Positions 7,490 to 12,644 of a stretch of 16,017 nt of DNA are shown here, one piece after another (the first letter of the stretch is position 1; each line of letters begins with the position of its first letter). The stretch is from Bacillota bacterium. Its GTDB lineage: Bacteria; Bacillota; Bacilli; Lactobacillales; Streptococcaceae. Position numbers and translations under genes: made by a program. Where the stretch lies: positions 1 through 16,017 of the forward strand of contig JAJXWC010000035.1 of NCBI GenBank assembly GCA_021781855.1, in the 5' to 3' direction. Below the pieces are notes generated by a model. The model saw only the letters and a list, made by a program, of their open reading frames with translations. It did not search any database and was not told where the DNA came from.

Positions 7490-8792
7490 AGACACTCCCT
7501 TTCATAAAATATTGAGCTTGCAAGGTCAATGACTGCGCTACCCGCTGGATATCAGCCTTCGCTACTGCCGACAAGCCTGTCAAAAAAGGCTCAGTCTCCA
7601 AAAAACGCTCTGGCAGCAAACTTTTTATAAATTCCATTTCAATATTATTTGACGCTGAGTCTTGCCCGATAAAATAGCTGTTACGCAACATGGTCTTTGT
7701 CTGCTCGATTTCCGCCTCGCTAAATTCTCCATCTCGCATCGCGTTGACCTGCTCAAAAATCAGCTCCCGTGCTTTTTCAAAATTCGCCGCATCAATCCCC
7801 GCGGAAATCTTGAAAAAGCCTGTGAATGAATCAAAAGTTGAAGAAATCGAGTAGGCCAAACTTGCTTTTTCACGTACATTTGTAAAAAGTTTGGAATGAG
7901 CAAAACCGCCAAGCAGTCCGTTCATGACCTGCAAAGCCAGATAATCCGCATCGCCATAAGTCTGTGGGAGCTGATAAGCCAGCTGCAAAATCGACTGCGC
8001 CGCTTCTTTTTCCTCCAGCAATTCGTTCACCTCTTCTCGGACCTTTTGCGTGTAGAAAAGCTCATCTCCGAGCGCTCTATCAGAAAAATCAAAGTCAGAA
8101 AACAGCTCAGCAACGCGTTTCTCATCTACATCACCAAGAACAAAAATATCTATCCCGTCCGTCTGCAACATCTTCTGGTAATAAGCAAAAACAGACTCCG
8201 GATTTTCCTGCTTAATCAGCTCAATCGTTGCTACCGAAGGCAGAGCCTGATGCTTATCCTCAAAAAATAAATCCGCTAATGTCCGACTGGCATAATAAGC
8301 ATGGTCATCATTCATCGACTCCAAATAATGCACCAGATTGGTCTGCTCGCGTCTGAAAACCTCTGGATTAAAGGCGTTTTCCACACGGTCTGGCTGAAAG
8401 AGCGCCGTCTTCAAAAAGGCAACCGCTTCGCCCAGCGTATCAAAATCCACAAACTTCGGATTAACCAAACTCATGTTAATCGTCAGCAAATGCTGCCTTC
8501 CTTTTTTGGCAACACCTGTCGAAAAAGCCATACCAAAAAGCGCTGAGAGCTTGCGACTAAAGGCTTTTCCCGTTGTATAAACAGCATTCGTCGTCTCTAA
8601 CATATTTGAGATGAGCACGCGTTTTCCCAAATTTTCTCGCGAAATAGGTTCACGAAAACGCACCATTATCCGTATCGTTTTAAACTTTGTTTCATTTATC
8701 ACATGAAGCTGAACACCGTCAGCTATTTTAAAATCTGTCAAATTTCTATCACTTTCCAGCTTGCAAACGCTCTCGAAATCTTGTTTCGGCAC
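7476..8792 (-). CDS. ymfF: M16-family peptidase-like protein, YmfF-like (non-catalytic partner)
   Basis: An M16-fold protein of up to 438 residues. The region where HxxEH should lie reads LISNMLETTNAVY, so the zinc ligands are missing. This is typical of the YmfF half of YmfF/YmfH pairs, which closes the chamber and binds substrate. The C-terminal half has the M16 repeat (for example VMNGLLGGFAHSKLFTNVRE). It is the first gene of the minus-strand block and overlaps ymfH. The start is uncertain: GTG at 8792 is the outer limit and has no ribosome site, while family members usually begin about ten residues before GVQLHVI, which favours TTG at 8741. A TGTTATAAT promoter lies just upstream. Confidence 0.88.
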   Translation of the reverse strand: MPKQDFESVCKLESDRNLTDFKIADGVQLHVINETKFKTIRIMVRFREPISRENLGKRVLISNMLETTNAVYTTGKAFSRKLSALFGMAFSTGVAKKGRQHLLTINMSLVNPKFVDFDTLGEAVAFLKTALFQPDRVENAFNPEVFRREQTNLVHYLESMNDDHAYYASRTLADLFFEDKHQALPSVATIELIKQENPESVFAYYQKMLQTDGIDIFVLGDVDEKRVAELFSDFDFSDRALGDELFYTQKVREEVNELLEEKEAAQSILQLAYQLPQTYGDADYLALQVMNGLLGGFAHSKLFTNVREKASLAYSISSTFDSFTGFFKISAGIDAANFEKARELIFEQVNAMRDGEFSEAEIEQTKTMLRNSYFIGQDSASNNIEMEFIKSLLPERFLETEPFLTGLSAVAKADIQRVAQSLTLQAQYFMKGSVYEAD

Positions 8793-8810
8793 GCATTTGT
8801 CGTAACTTTT

Positions 8811-8819
8811 ATTATAACA
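8811..8819 (-). promoter_or_regulatory. Extended -10 promoter of the ymfF-like gene
   Basis: The minus strand has TGTTATAAT, a perfect extended -10 (TGNTATAAT), with no good -35. Transcription would begin near 8804. If GTG 8792 were the start codon the leader would be only about a dozen bases; with TTG 8741 it would be about 60. Confidence 0.6.
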
Positions 8820-8940
8820 AATTTTACTCTATTTTTGAGACTTTTTTCTATTAAAAAATACTTATATTTTTTTCATTCTATTTTTATTTAGTAATGCGTG
8901 TTAAACTTCAAATTTCGCTTAATCCCCTAGAGTCAGGCGC

Positions 8941-9030
8941 TTACAGGACGCTTAGTTTTTTCATCTAAAGGTCGTCCCATAAATTTGGCGGAGTTGAAAC
9001 TCCTACCAAATAGCTTCTGCTTCATTTACT
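8941..9030 (-). repeat. Intergenic hairpin repeat, copy D (upstream of ymfF-like gene)
   Basis: Shares the TTACAGG.CGCTTAGTTT block with copy B and TCTGCTTCATT with copy A. It has the best fold of the family: ATTTGG (8983-8988) with CCAAAT (9006-9011), and inside it GGAGT (8990-8994) with ACTCC (8999-9003) around a TGAA loop. Confidence 0.6.
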
Positions 9031-9095
9031 ACTCGCTTATGAATACTTACTCCATTCATAATATTGAAAAATTTTCCCTATCTGTTCGTAAAAAA

Positions 9096-9104
9096 TGATA
9101 AAAT
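9096..9104 (+). promoter_or_regulatory. Candidate extended -10 promoter for the glycosyltransferase gene
   Basis: TGATAAAAT fits TGNTATAAT with one change. No convincing -35 is present at 17 bp. Transcripts from here would carry the 53-nt palindrome near their 5' end. Confidence 0.4.
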
Positions 9105-9108
9105 AATC

Positions 9109-9161
9109 TTAAGACCACCTCTAAAAACTCAGAAATTCTGAGTTTTTAGAGGTGCCCTTAA
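9109..9161. repeat. 53-nt palindromic element
   Basis: Two 26-nt arms around a single central A at 9135. The inner 19 bp of each arm (9116-9134 and 9136-9154) are perfectly complementary; the outer part has two mismatches and ends in TTAAG/CTTAA. No U-tract follows on either strand, so it is not a plain terminator. Partial matches flank hisS: CTCAGGAATTCTGAGTTT at 3620-3637 (17 of 18 against 9128-9145) and TTAGAGGTGCTCTTAAAA at 2281-2298 (16 of 18 against 9146-9163). It has the shape of a minimal palindromic mobile repeat or paired insertion-sequence ends. Confidence 0.75.
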
Positions 9162-9245
9162 TAAGTTTTCTGCACAATCAACCGCTTCTCATCTGGTCGA
9201 ACTCATCAGATTTAGAAAATTTTGTAAGATAGAAAGTTGGCTTTT

Positions 9246-10202
9246 ATGACTAAAACCGTGAGTATCATCATTCCGTTTTATGGACAGACGGAAAGTGATT
9301 TGGCTATTCCGCTATCAAGTATCAACAATCAAGTCGGCGTGGATTTTTCAAAACTTGATGTGCATTTGGTCAACGACGGTGGTACACCGATTGACCTTTC
9401 AACGTTCAAAATTTTCGCAAATTTGGATTTGCATTATCATGAACTTCCTGAAAATGTCGGAGCTGGTATGGCACGGCAATACGCTATTGACCATAGCACA
9501 GGTGAATATCTGATGTTTGTAGATACGGATGATGTCCTCAGCGTTACTGCTCTGCATTTATTTTTTAGTATCTACAAGCAAGATAACAATAAGCAAGTTA
9601 TTTTGGCAAAATACTATACTGAAAGTAAGAAAAATCAAATTTATAACTATACTCCGAGTGATTTTGGAGATTTAGGCGCACTTTATGCCAAGTGGTTCAA
9701 GCGAGATTATTTGGAAAAAATCGGCTTACGTTTTCTTCCCGAATTAAGACTTTTTGAGGATAGTTATTTTGTGGGAACTGCTCTTATCCTATCAGATAAT
9801 AATTGCGGCATAAATAATGAACCGCTCTATATTTATAAATTCCGCTCTAATTCTTTATCAAATCGCGACAATAGTGAACAACAAAAAATAAACAGTATAA
9901 ATTATATCGTTCAACTTCGTTTAAGACTGAGAATAATCGCAAGAGTAAAACCAGAATTATTTCAATTTCAATTTAATAAATCATTGGTCGAAAGTTATTT
10001 CTGGCAGAAAAAATATGCTTTGGATGACAAATTAGTCAATGCTGAGGTGAAAAAAATAATTTCTGAATTTAAATCTGCTTTTCACGGCTATACAGTGGAA
10101 CTTGACCAACTCGCAGTTGCCAATAGCAAAGGAGGAATGTACGCAGGAATACAAACAAAAAACTTCAAAAACTTCATAAATAGACTCTCAAGCGGTGACT
10201 AA
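9246..10202 (+). CDS. Family 2 (GT-A) glycosyltransferase
   Basis: A 318-residue cytoplasmic protein with a GT2 N-terminus: VSIIIPFYGQ strand, the nucleotide-sugar-binding VNDGGT, ENVGAGMARQYAI, then FVDTDD as the metal-binding DxD-type motif. FEDSYF further on fits the acceptor-side catalytic acid region. No membrane segment is seen. It should transfer a sugar to a cell-wall polysaccharide, teichoic acid or glycolipid acceptor; donor and acceptor cannot be told. ATG 9246 is preceded by AGAAAG at nine bases; the upstream TTG 9237 leaves no room for a ribosome site. The gene stands alone, not in a polysaccharide cluster, and its second half is markedly AT-richer than recF, which may mean acquisition by transfer. 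Confidence 0.87.
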   Translation: MTKTVSIIIPFYGQTESDLAIPLSSINNQVGVDFSKLDVHLVNDGGTPIDLSTFKIFANLDLHYHELPENVGAGMARQYAIDHSTGEYLMFVDTDDVLSVTALHLFFSIYKQDNNKQVILAKYYTESKKNQIYNYTPSDFGDLGALYAKWFKRDYLEKIGLRFLPELRLFEDSYFVGTALILSDNNCGINNEPLYIYKFRSNSLSNRDNSEQQKINSINYIVQLRLRLRIIARVKPELFQFQFNKSLVESYFWQKKYALDDKLVNAEVKKIISEFKSAFHGYTVELDQLAVANSKGGMYAGIQTKNFKNFINRLSSGD

Positions 10203-10214
10203 GCCCGCTTTTTT
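10190..10214 (+). terminator. Terminator of the glycosyltransferase gene
   Basis: AAGCGG (10190-10195) pairs with CCGCTT (10205-10210) and a run of T follows. The stop codon TAA lies inside the loop. Confidence 0.75.
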
Positions 10215-10296
10215 CATCTCGTTTTTCACAAAAAATCCGTAATTTGAGCAAATAAGAGCTGATGCAGCAGATTCCCTTTTTAATATCTAGCGTTTA

Positions 10297-10305
10297 TGGT
10301 AAAAT
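10297..10305 (+). promoter_or_regulatory. Extended -10 promoter of yaaA-recF
   Basis: TGGTAAAAT fits the extended -10 (TGNTATAAT) with one change; no clear -35. The predicted transcription start falls at or next to the A of the yaaA start codon (10312), which would make the mRNA leaderless or nearly so. Confidence 0.5.
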
Positions 10306-10311
10306 AAGAGC

Positions 10312-10695
10312 ATGCAAACCTACACTTTATTTGAAGAATATATTACACTGGGACAAGTTCTCAAAGAGCTTGGACTTATCGCAACTGGTGGACAAGCTAA
10401 GATTTTTCTGGCTGAGCACGAAGGCGAAATTTTCTATAATGGAGCGCCTGAAAATCGCCGCGGAAAAAAACTCCGGGCTGGTGATTTACTCGAGCTGCCT
10501 ACTTATAAAATGAGCATAAAATTCGCTCAGGCGGATGCTGAGACAATCGCTCAACACGAGGCACAAAAAGCCGAAGAAAATCGAGTTAAAGCGCTTGTCA
10601 AGAAACTCAATGCCGAAAGACAAACACCAAAAGCCTCGAAAAAATCAGCACCGAAATTTCCCGGCATCAAGCCAAAACACCGTTCCAATCCATGA
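10312..10695 (+). CDS. yaaA: S4-domain RNA-binding protein YaaA
   Basis: A 127-residue protein with an S4-type RNA-binding domain over about 1-66, recognised by ITLGQVLKELGLIATGGQAK and GRKLRAGDLLELP-like sequence (here RRGKKLRAGDLLELP). The C-terminal 60 residues are charged and rich in Lys, with a basic end. This is longer than the about 70-residue Bacillus form, as I recall for streptococcal and lactococcal versions. The gene is almost always next to recF; here its TGA overlaps the recF ATG (ATGA), so the two are co-translated. Its biochemical role is not established. Only a weak AAGAG lies before the ATG. Confidence 0.9.
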   Translation: MQTYTLFEEYITLGQVLKELGLIATGGQAKIFLAEHEGEIFYNGAPENRRGKKLRAGDLLELPTYKMSIKFAQADAETIAQHEAQKAEENRVKALVKKLNAERQTPKASKKSAPKFPGIKPKHRSNP

Positions 10696-11768
10696 AACTC
10701 GATCATATCCAACTCAAAAATTTTCGCAATTATGACGAATTGGAACTCTCTTTTCATCCGAAACTCAATCTTTTTCTCGGGCAAAATGCGCAGGGTAAAA
10801 CGAATATTCTTGAAGCCATTCATTTTCTTGCGCTCACACGTAGCCATCGCACGAGCCATGATAAAGAATTGATTCGCTGGAATACCGATGAAATGAGAGT
10901 AGCAGGGACGGTCGAAAAAGCACATGGCACTGTACCGCTTGAAGTCAGCTTAACCGCTAAGGGCCGCACCGCAAAGGCAAATCATCTTAAAGAAAACCGA
11001 CTTGCCGACTATATCGGTCAGCTCAATCTCATCATGTTTGCTCCTGAAAATCTCGAACTCGTCAAAGGGGCGCCGAGCATTCGCCGCCGTTTTCTTGATA
11101 TGGAAATCGGGCAAATCCGCCCTGTTTATCTCTATGACAGTGTCCGCTACAACCGCACGCTCAAAGAGCGCAATTCTTATCTCAAATTCGATAAAGCAAA
11201 AATTGACGAAAATTTTCTCAGTGTGCTTGATGAGCAACTCGTCGAGCACGGCAAAAAAATCATGCAGGAACGGGAATCTTTTGTCAAAGAACTCGAAACT
11301 CATGCGCAGACTATTCACTGTCAACTCACGCATGAGCAAGAAACACTGCGGATTGATTATCTCAAAAATGTACACATCGACTATCTGACAGAGTTGCAAA
11401 AAAGACATGAACATGATATTTTTCGTCACCAGACAAGTGTCGGACCGCACCGTGATGACTTAGCTTTTTTCGTCAATGGCATCAATGTCGCAGATTTTGG
11501 CTCGCAAGGCCAACAGCGCACCGTGGCGCTTTCTGTGAAACTCGCCGAGATTGACCTGATTTTTGAGGAAACGGGCGAATATCCGATTTTGCTTTTGGAC
11601 GATGTCATGAGTGAGCTTGACAATGCACGTCAACTCGACCTCATCGAGACAGCGCTTGGCAAGACCCAAACTTTTATCACGACCACCACACTCGACCATC
11701 TGAAAAATTTACCTGACGGACTAAGTATTTTCGAAGTTGAGGCGGGGAAAATAAAAAAAGCGGATTAA
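10692..11768 (+). CDS. recF: DNA replication and repair protein RecF
   Basis: SMC-like ABC ATPase that acts with RecO and RecR to load RecA at single-strand gaps. The 358-residue length is normal. Walker A GQNAQGKTN is at 30-38, the ABC signature region at SVGPHRDDL and GSQGQQRT, and Walker B is LLLDDVMSELD with the D-loop following. Start ATG 10692 overlaps the yaaA stop. It ends in the loop of a bidirectional terminator, and its stop overlaps by 4 bp the stop of the convergent CMD-family gene. recF in lactococci need not lie beside dnaA, and no dnaA or dnaN gene is seen here. Confidence 0.97.
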   Translation: MKLDHIQLKNFRNYDELELSFHPKLNLFLGQNAQGKTNILEAIHFLALTRSHRTSHDKELIRWNTDEMRVAGTVEKAHGTVPLEVSLTAKGRTAKANHLKENRLADYIGQLNLIMFAPENLELVKGAPSIRRRFLDMEIGQIRPVYLYDSVRYNRTLKERNSYLKFDKAKIDENFLSVLDEQLVEHGKKIMQERESFVKELETHAQTIHCQLTHEQETLRIDYLKNVHIDYLTELQKRHEHDIFRHQTSVGPHRDDLAFFVNGINVADFGSQGQQRTVALSVKLAEIDLIFEETGEYPILLLDDVMSELDNARQLDLIETALGKTQTFITTTTLDHLKNLPDGLSIFEVEAGKIKKAD

Positions 11769-11781
11769 ATTTCCGCTTTTT
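11755..11781. terminator. Bidirectional terminator shared by recF and the CMD-family gene
   Basis: AAAAAGCGGA (11755-11764) and TCCGCTTTTT (11772-11781) form a perfect 10-bp stem with a 7-nt loop and T-runs on both strands. Both stop codons lie in the loop. Confidence 0.9.
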
Positions 11782-12136
11782 CAAATATTTCTTTAGCAAT
11801 GAACACGGCATTGAGCACGCGTGGAAAGCCGACATAAGGGACACAATGGATAAAAGTCTCCACAATCTCCGTCTGCGCCAGCCCGACATTAAGCGCTGCC
11901 TGAATGTGCACGCGCAACTGATTTTCGCAGCCGCCTTGTGTCAGCAAACTCGTAATCGTAATCATCTCACGTTGTTTAAAGTCAAGCACACCACGGTCAT
12001 AGACAGTACCAAACGCAAATTCCAACATCATCTCATTCAAATCTGGCGCAATATCTTTCAGTGCTTCAAAAACACTCTCAGCGGCTTGCCCGTCAATCTT
12101 CGCAAGGTTTTCCAAACCAATTTCTTTTTTGTTCAT
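11765..12136 (-). CDS. Carboxymuconolactone decarboxylase (CMD)-family protein
   Basis: A 123-residue all-helical protein of the CMD/AhpD superfamily, with the PcaC-like core GGCENQLRVHIQAALNVGL and the C-terminal VPYVGFPRVLNAVF. The motif has a single Cys (CENQLRVH), not the CxxC of AhpD peroxidase adaptors. Lactic cocci do not run the beta-ketoadipate pathway, so true decarboxylation is unlikely; a stress or redox role is inferred from its neighbour, a MerR-type gene. In Bacillus subtilis a CMD-like gene (yraC) sits near adhR, a related regulator. The promoter has the 19-bp spacer of MerR-activated genes. ATG 12136 has only a weak ribosome site, with a hairpin just upstream. Confidence 0.9.
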   Translation of the reverse strand: MNKKEIGLENLAKIDGQAAESVFEALKDIAPDLNEMMLEFAFGTVYDRGVLDFKQREMITITSLLTQGGCENQLRVHIQAALNVGLAQTEIVETFIHCVPYVGFPRVLNAVFIAKEIFEKAEI

Positions 12137-12152
12137 TTTCTTTATCCACCAC

Positions 12153-12171
12153 CTTGAAGCAGTGCTTCAAG
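12153..12171. repeat. 19-nt palindrome in the CMD-gene leader
   Basis: CTTGAAGCA and TGCTTCAAG form perfect 9-bp arms around one base. It lies in the predicted 5' untranslated RNA of the CMD-family gene, close to its ribosome site. It could be a second regulator site or a translation-controlling hairpin. Confidence 0.55.
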
Positions 12172-12180
12172 CCTTTCTTG

Positions 12181-12189
12181 TGATAAAAT
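12181..12189 (+). promoter_or_regulatory. Candidate extended -10 promoter of the MerR gene
   Basis: TGATAAAAT fits the extended -10 with one change. Transcription would begin near 12196, so the MerR operator (12197-12215) would lie just downstream of the start point, consistent with autorepression. Confidence 0.45.
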
Positions 12190-12190
12190 A

Positions 12191-12221
12191 ATTGTAAACT
12201 ATCAAGCATACTTGAGGTCAA
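12191..12221 (-). promoter_or_regulatory. MerR-type promoter/operator of the CMD-family gene
   Basis: On the minus strand, TTGACC (12221-12216) and TACAAT (12196-12191) are separated by exactly 19 bp, the over-long spacer typical of MerR-activated promoters. The spacer carries the inverted repeat TCAAG-TATG-CTTGA. The divergent MerR gene begins 6 bp beyond the -35. Confidence 0.85.
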
Positions 12222-12226
12222 GGAAA

Positions 12227-12607
12227 ATGACATATAAAATTTCAGAAATTGCTCAACTGACAGGTCTGTCAGTTCCGACTTTGCGTTATTATGAGGAGTT
12301 TGGACTGCTTTCACCCGCGCGAAAAGAAAATAATTTTCGTGAATTTGATGAAGCCGATCTGCATTGGCTGGAATTCATCGCACGCGCCAAGGCAACAGGC
12401 ATGACTTTAGCCAAAATCAAGACTTATTCTGATTTGCGCAAACAGGGTGAAAGCACGATTATCCAGCGGATTGCCCTCCTCGTCGAGCAAGAGCACGTCT
12501 TACAAGCGCAAAAGGAAGTACTTCAAGGACACATTGACTTTTTGCAACAGAAAAAGAAAACTTATTATGAAGCGCTGGAAAAGAAAAATTCTTCGCACTT
12601 CCAATGA
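12227..12607 (+). CDS. MerR-family transcriptional regulator, AdhR/NmlR-like
   Basis: A 126-residue regulator. The N-terminal winged HTH (MTYKISEIAQLTGLSVPTL, then RYYEEFGLL) is followed by wing and dimer helices (LHWLEFIARAKATGM, LAKIKTYSDL) and a C-terminal coiled coil (about 80-118). It resembles AdhR/NmlR, which sense aldehydes or electrophiles through one conserved Cys; this protein contains no Cys at all. It should bind the 19-bp-spacer operator it shares with the divergent CMD gene. ATG 12227 has AAGGA very close (about 3 nt); an in-frame TTG at 12212 is the alternative. Confidence 0.92.
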   Translation: MTYKISEIAQLTGLSVPTLRYYEEFGLLSPARKENNFREFDEADLHWLEFIARAKATGMTLAKIKTYSDLRKQGESTIIQRIALLVEQEHVLQAQKEVLQGHIDFLQQKKKTYYEALEKKNSSHFQ

Positions 12608-12640
12608 AAAACGAGCCTTCTCATAAGAAGGTTCGTTTTT
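12607..12640. terminator. Terminator of the MerR gene, probably shared with the nucleotidase gene
   Basis: A 15-bp stem (12607-12621 with 12626-12640, one G-T pair) and a 4-base loop, followed by T-rich sequence on the plus strand. The convergent nucleotidase gene stops 5 bp away, and the stem also has a T-run on the minus strand. Confidence 0.9.
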
Positions 12641-12644
12641 TTCA

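Larger units (their letters stand above)
8793..9245. other. Gene-free 453-bp divergent gap between ymfF-like and glycosyltransferase genes
   Basis: No credible frame. It holds the ymfF-like promoter (8811-8819), a T/A-rich run to about 8890, repeat copy D (8941-9030), a hairpin TTATGAAT / ATTCATAA (9039-9062), an extended -10 facing the glycosyltransferase (9096-9104), and the 53-nt palindrome (9109-9161). From 9162 to 9230 I see nothing recognisable. Confidence 0.6.

Noticed and set aside
8793..8891. Short plus-strand reading frame across the ymfF-like gene's 5' end
   Set aside because: Phe/Leu/Ile-rich translation of an AT-rich promoter region, no ribosome site, overlaps the ymfF coding sequence.
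9109..9161. Palindrome as a bidirectional terminator
   Set aside because: The flanking genes are divergent, and no T-run follows either arm.
10551..11450. Long minus-strand open frames opposite yaaA and recF
   Set aside because: They lie fully inside strongly supported plus-strand genes, have no ribosome sites or recognisable domains, and are frame shadows.
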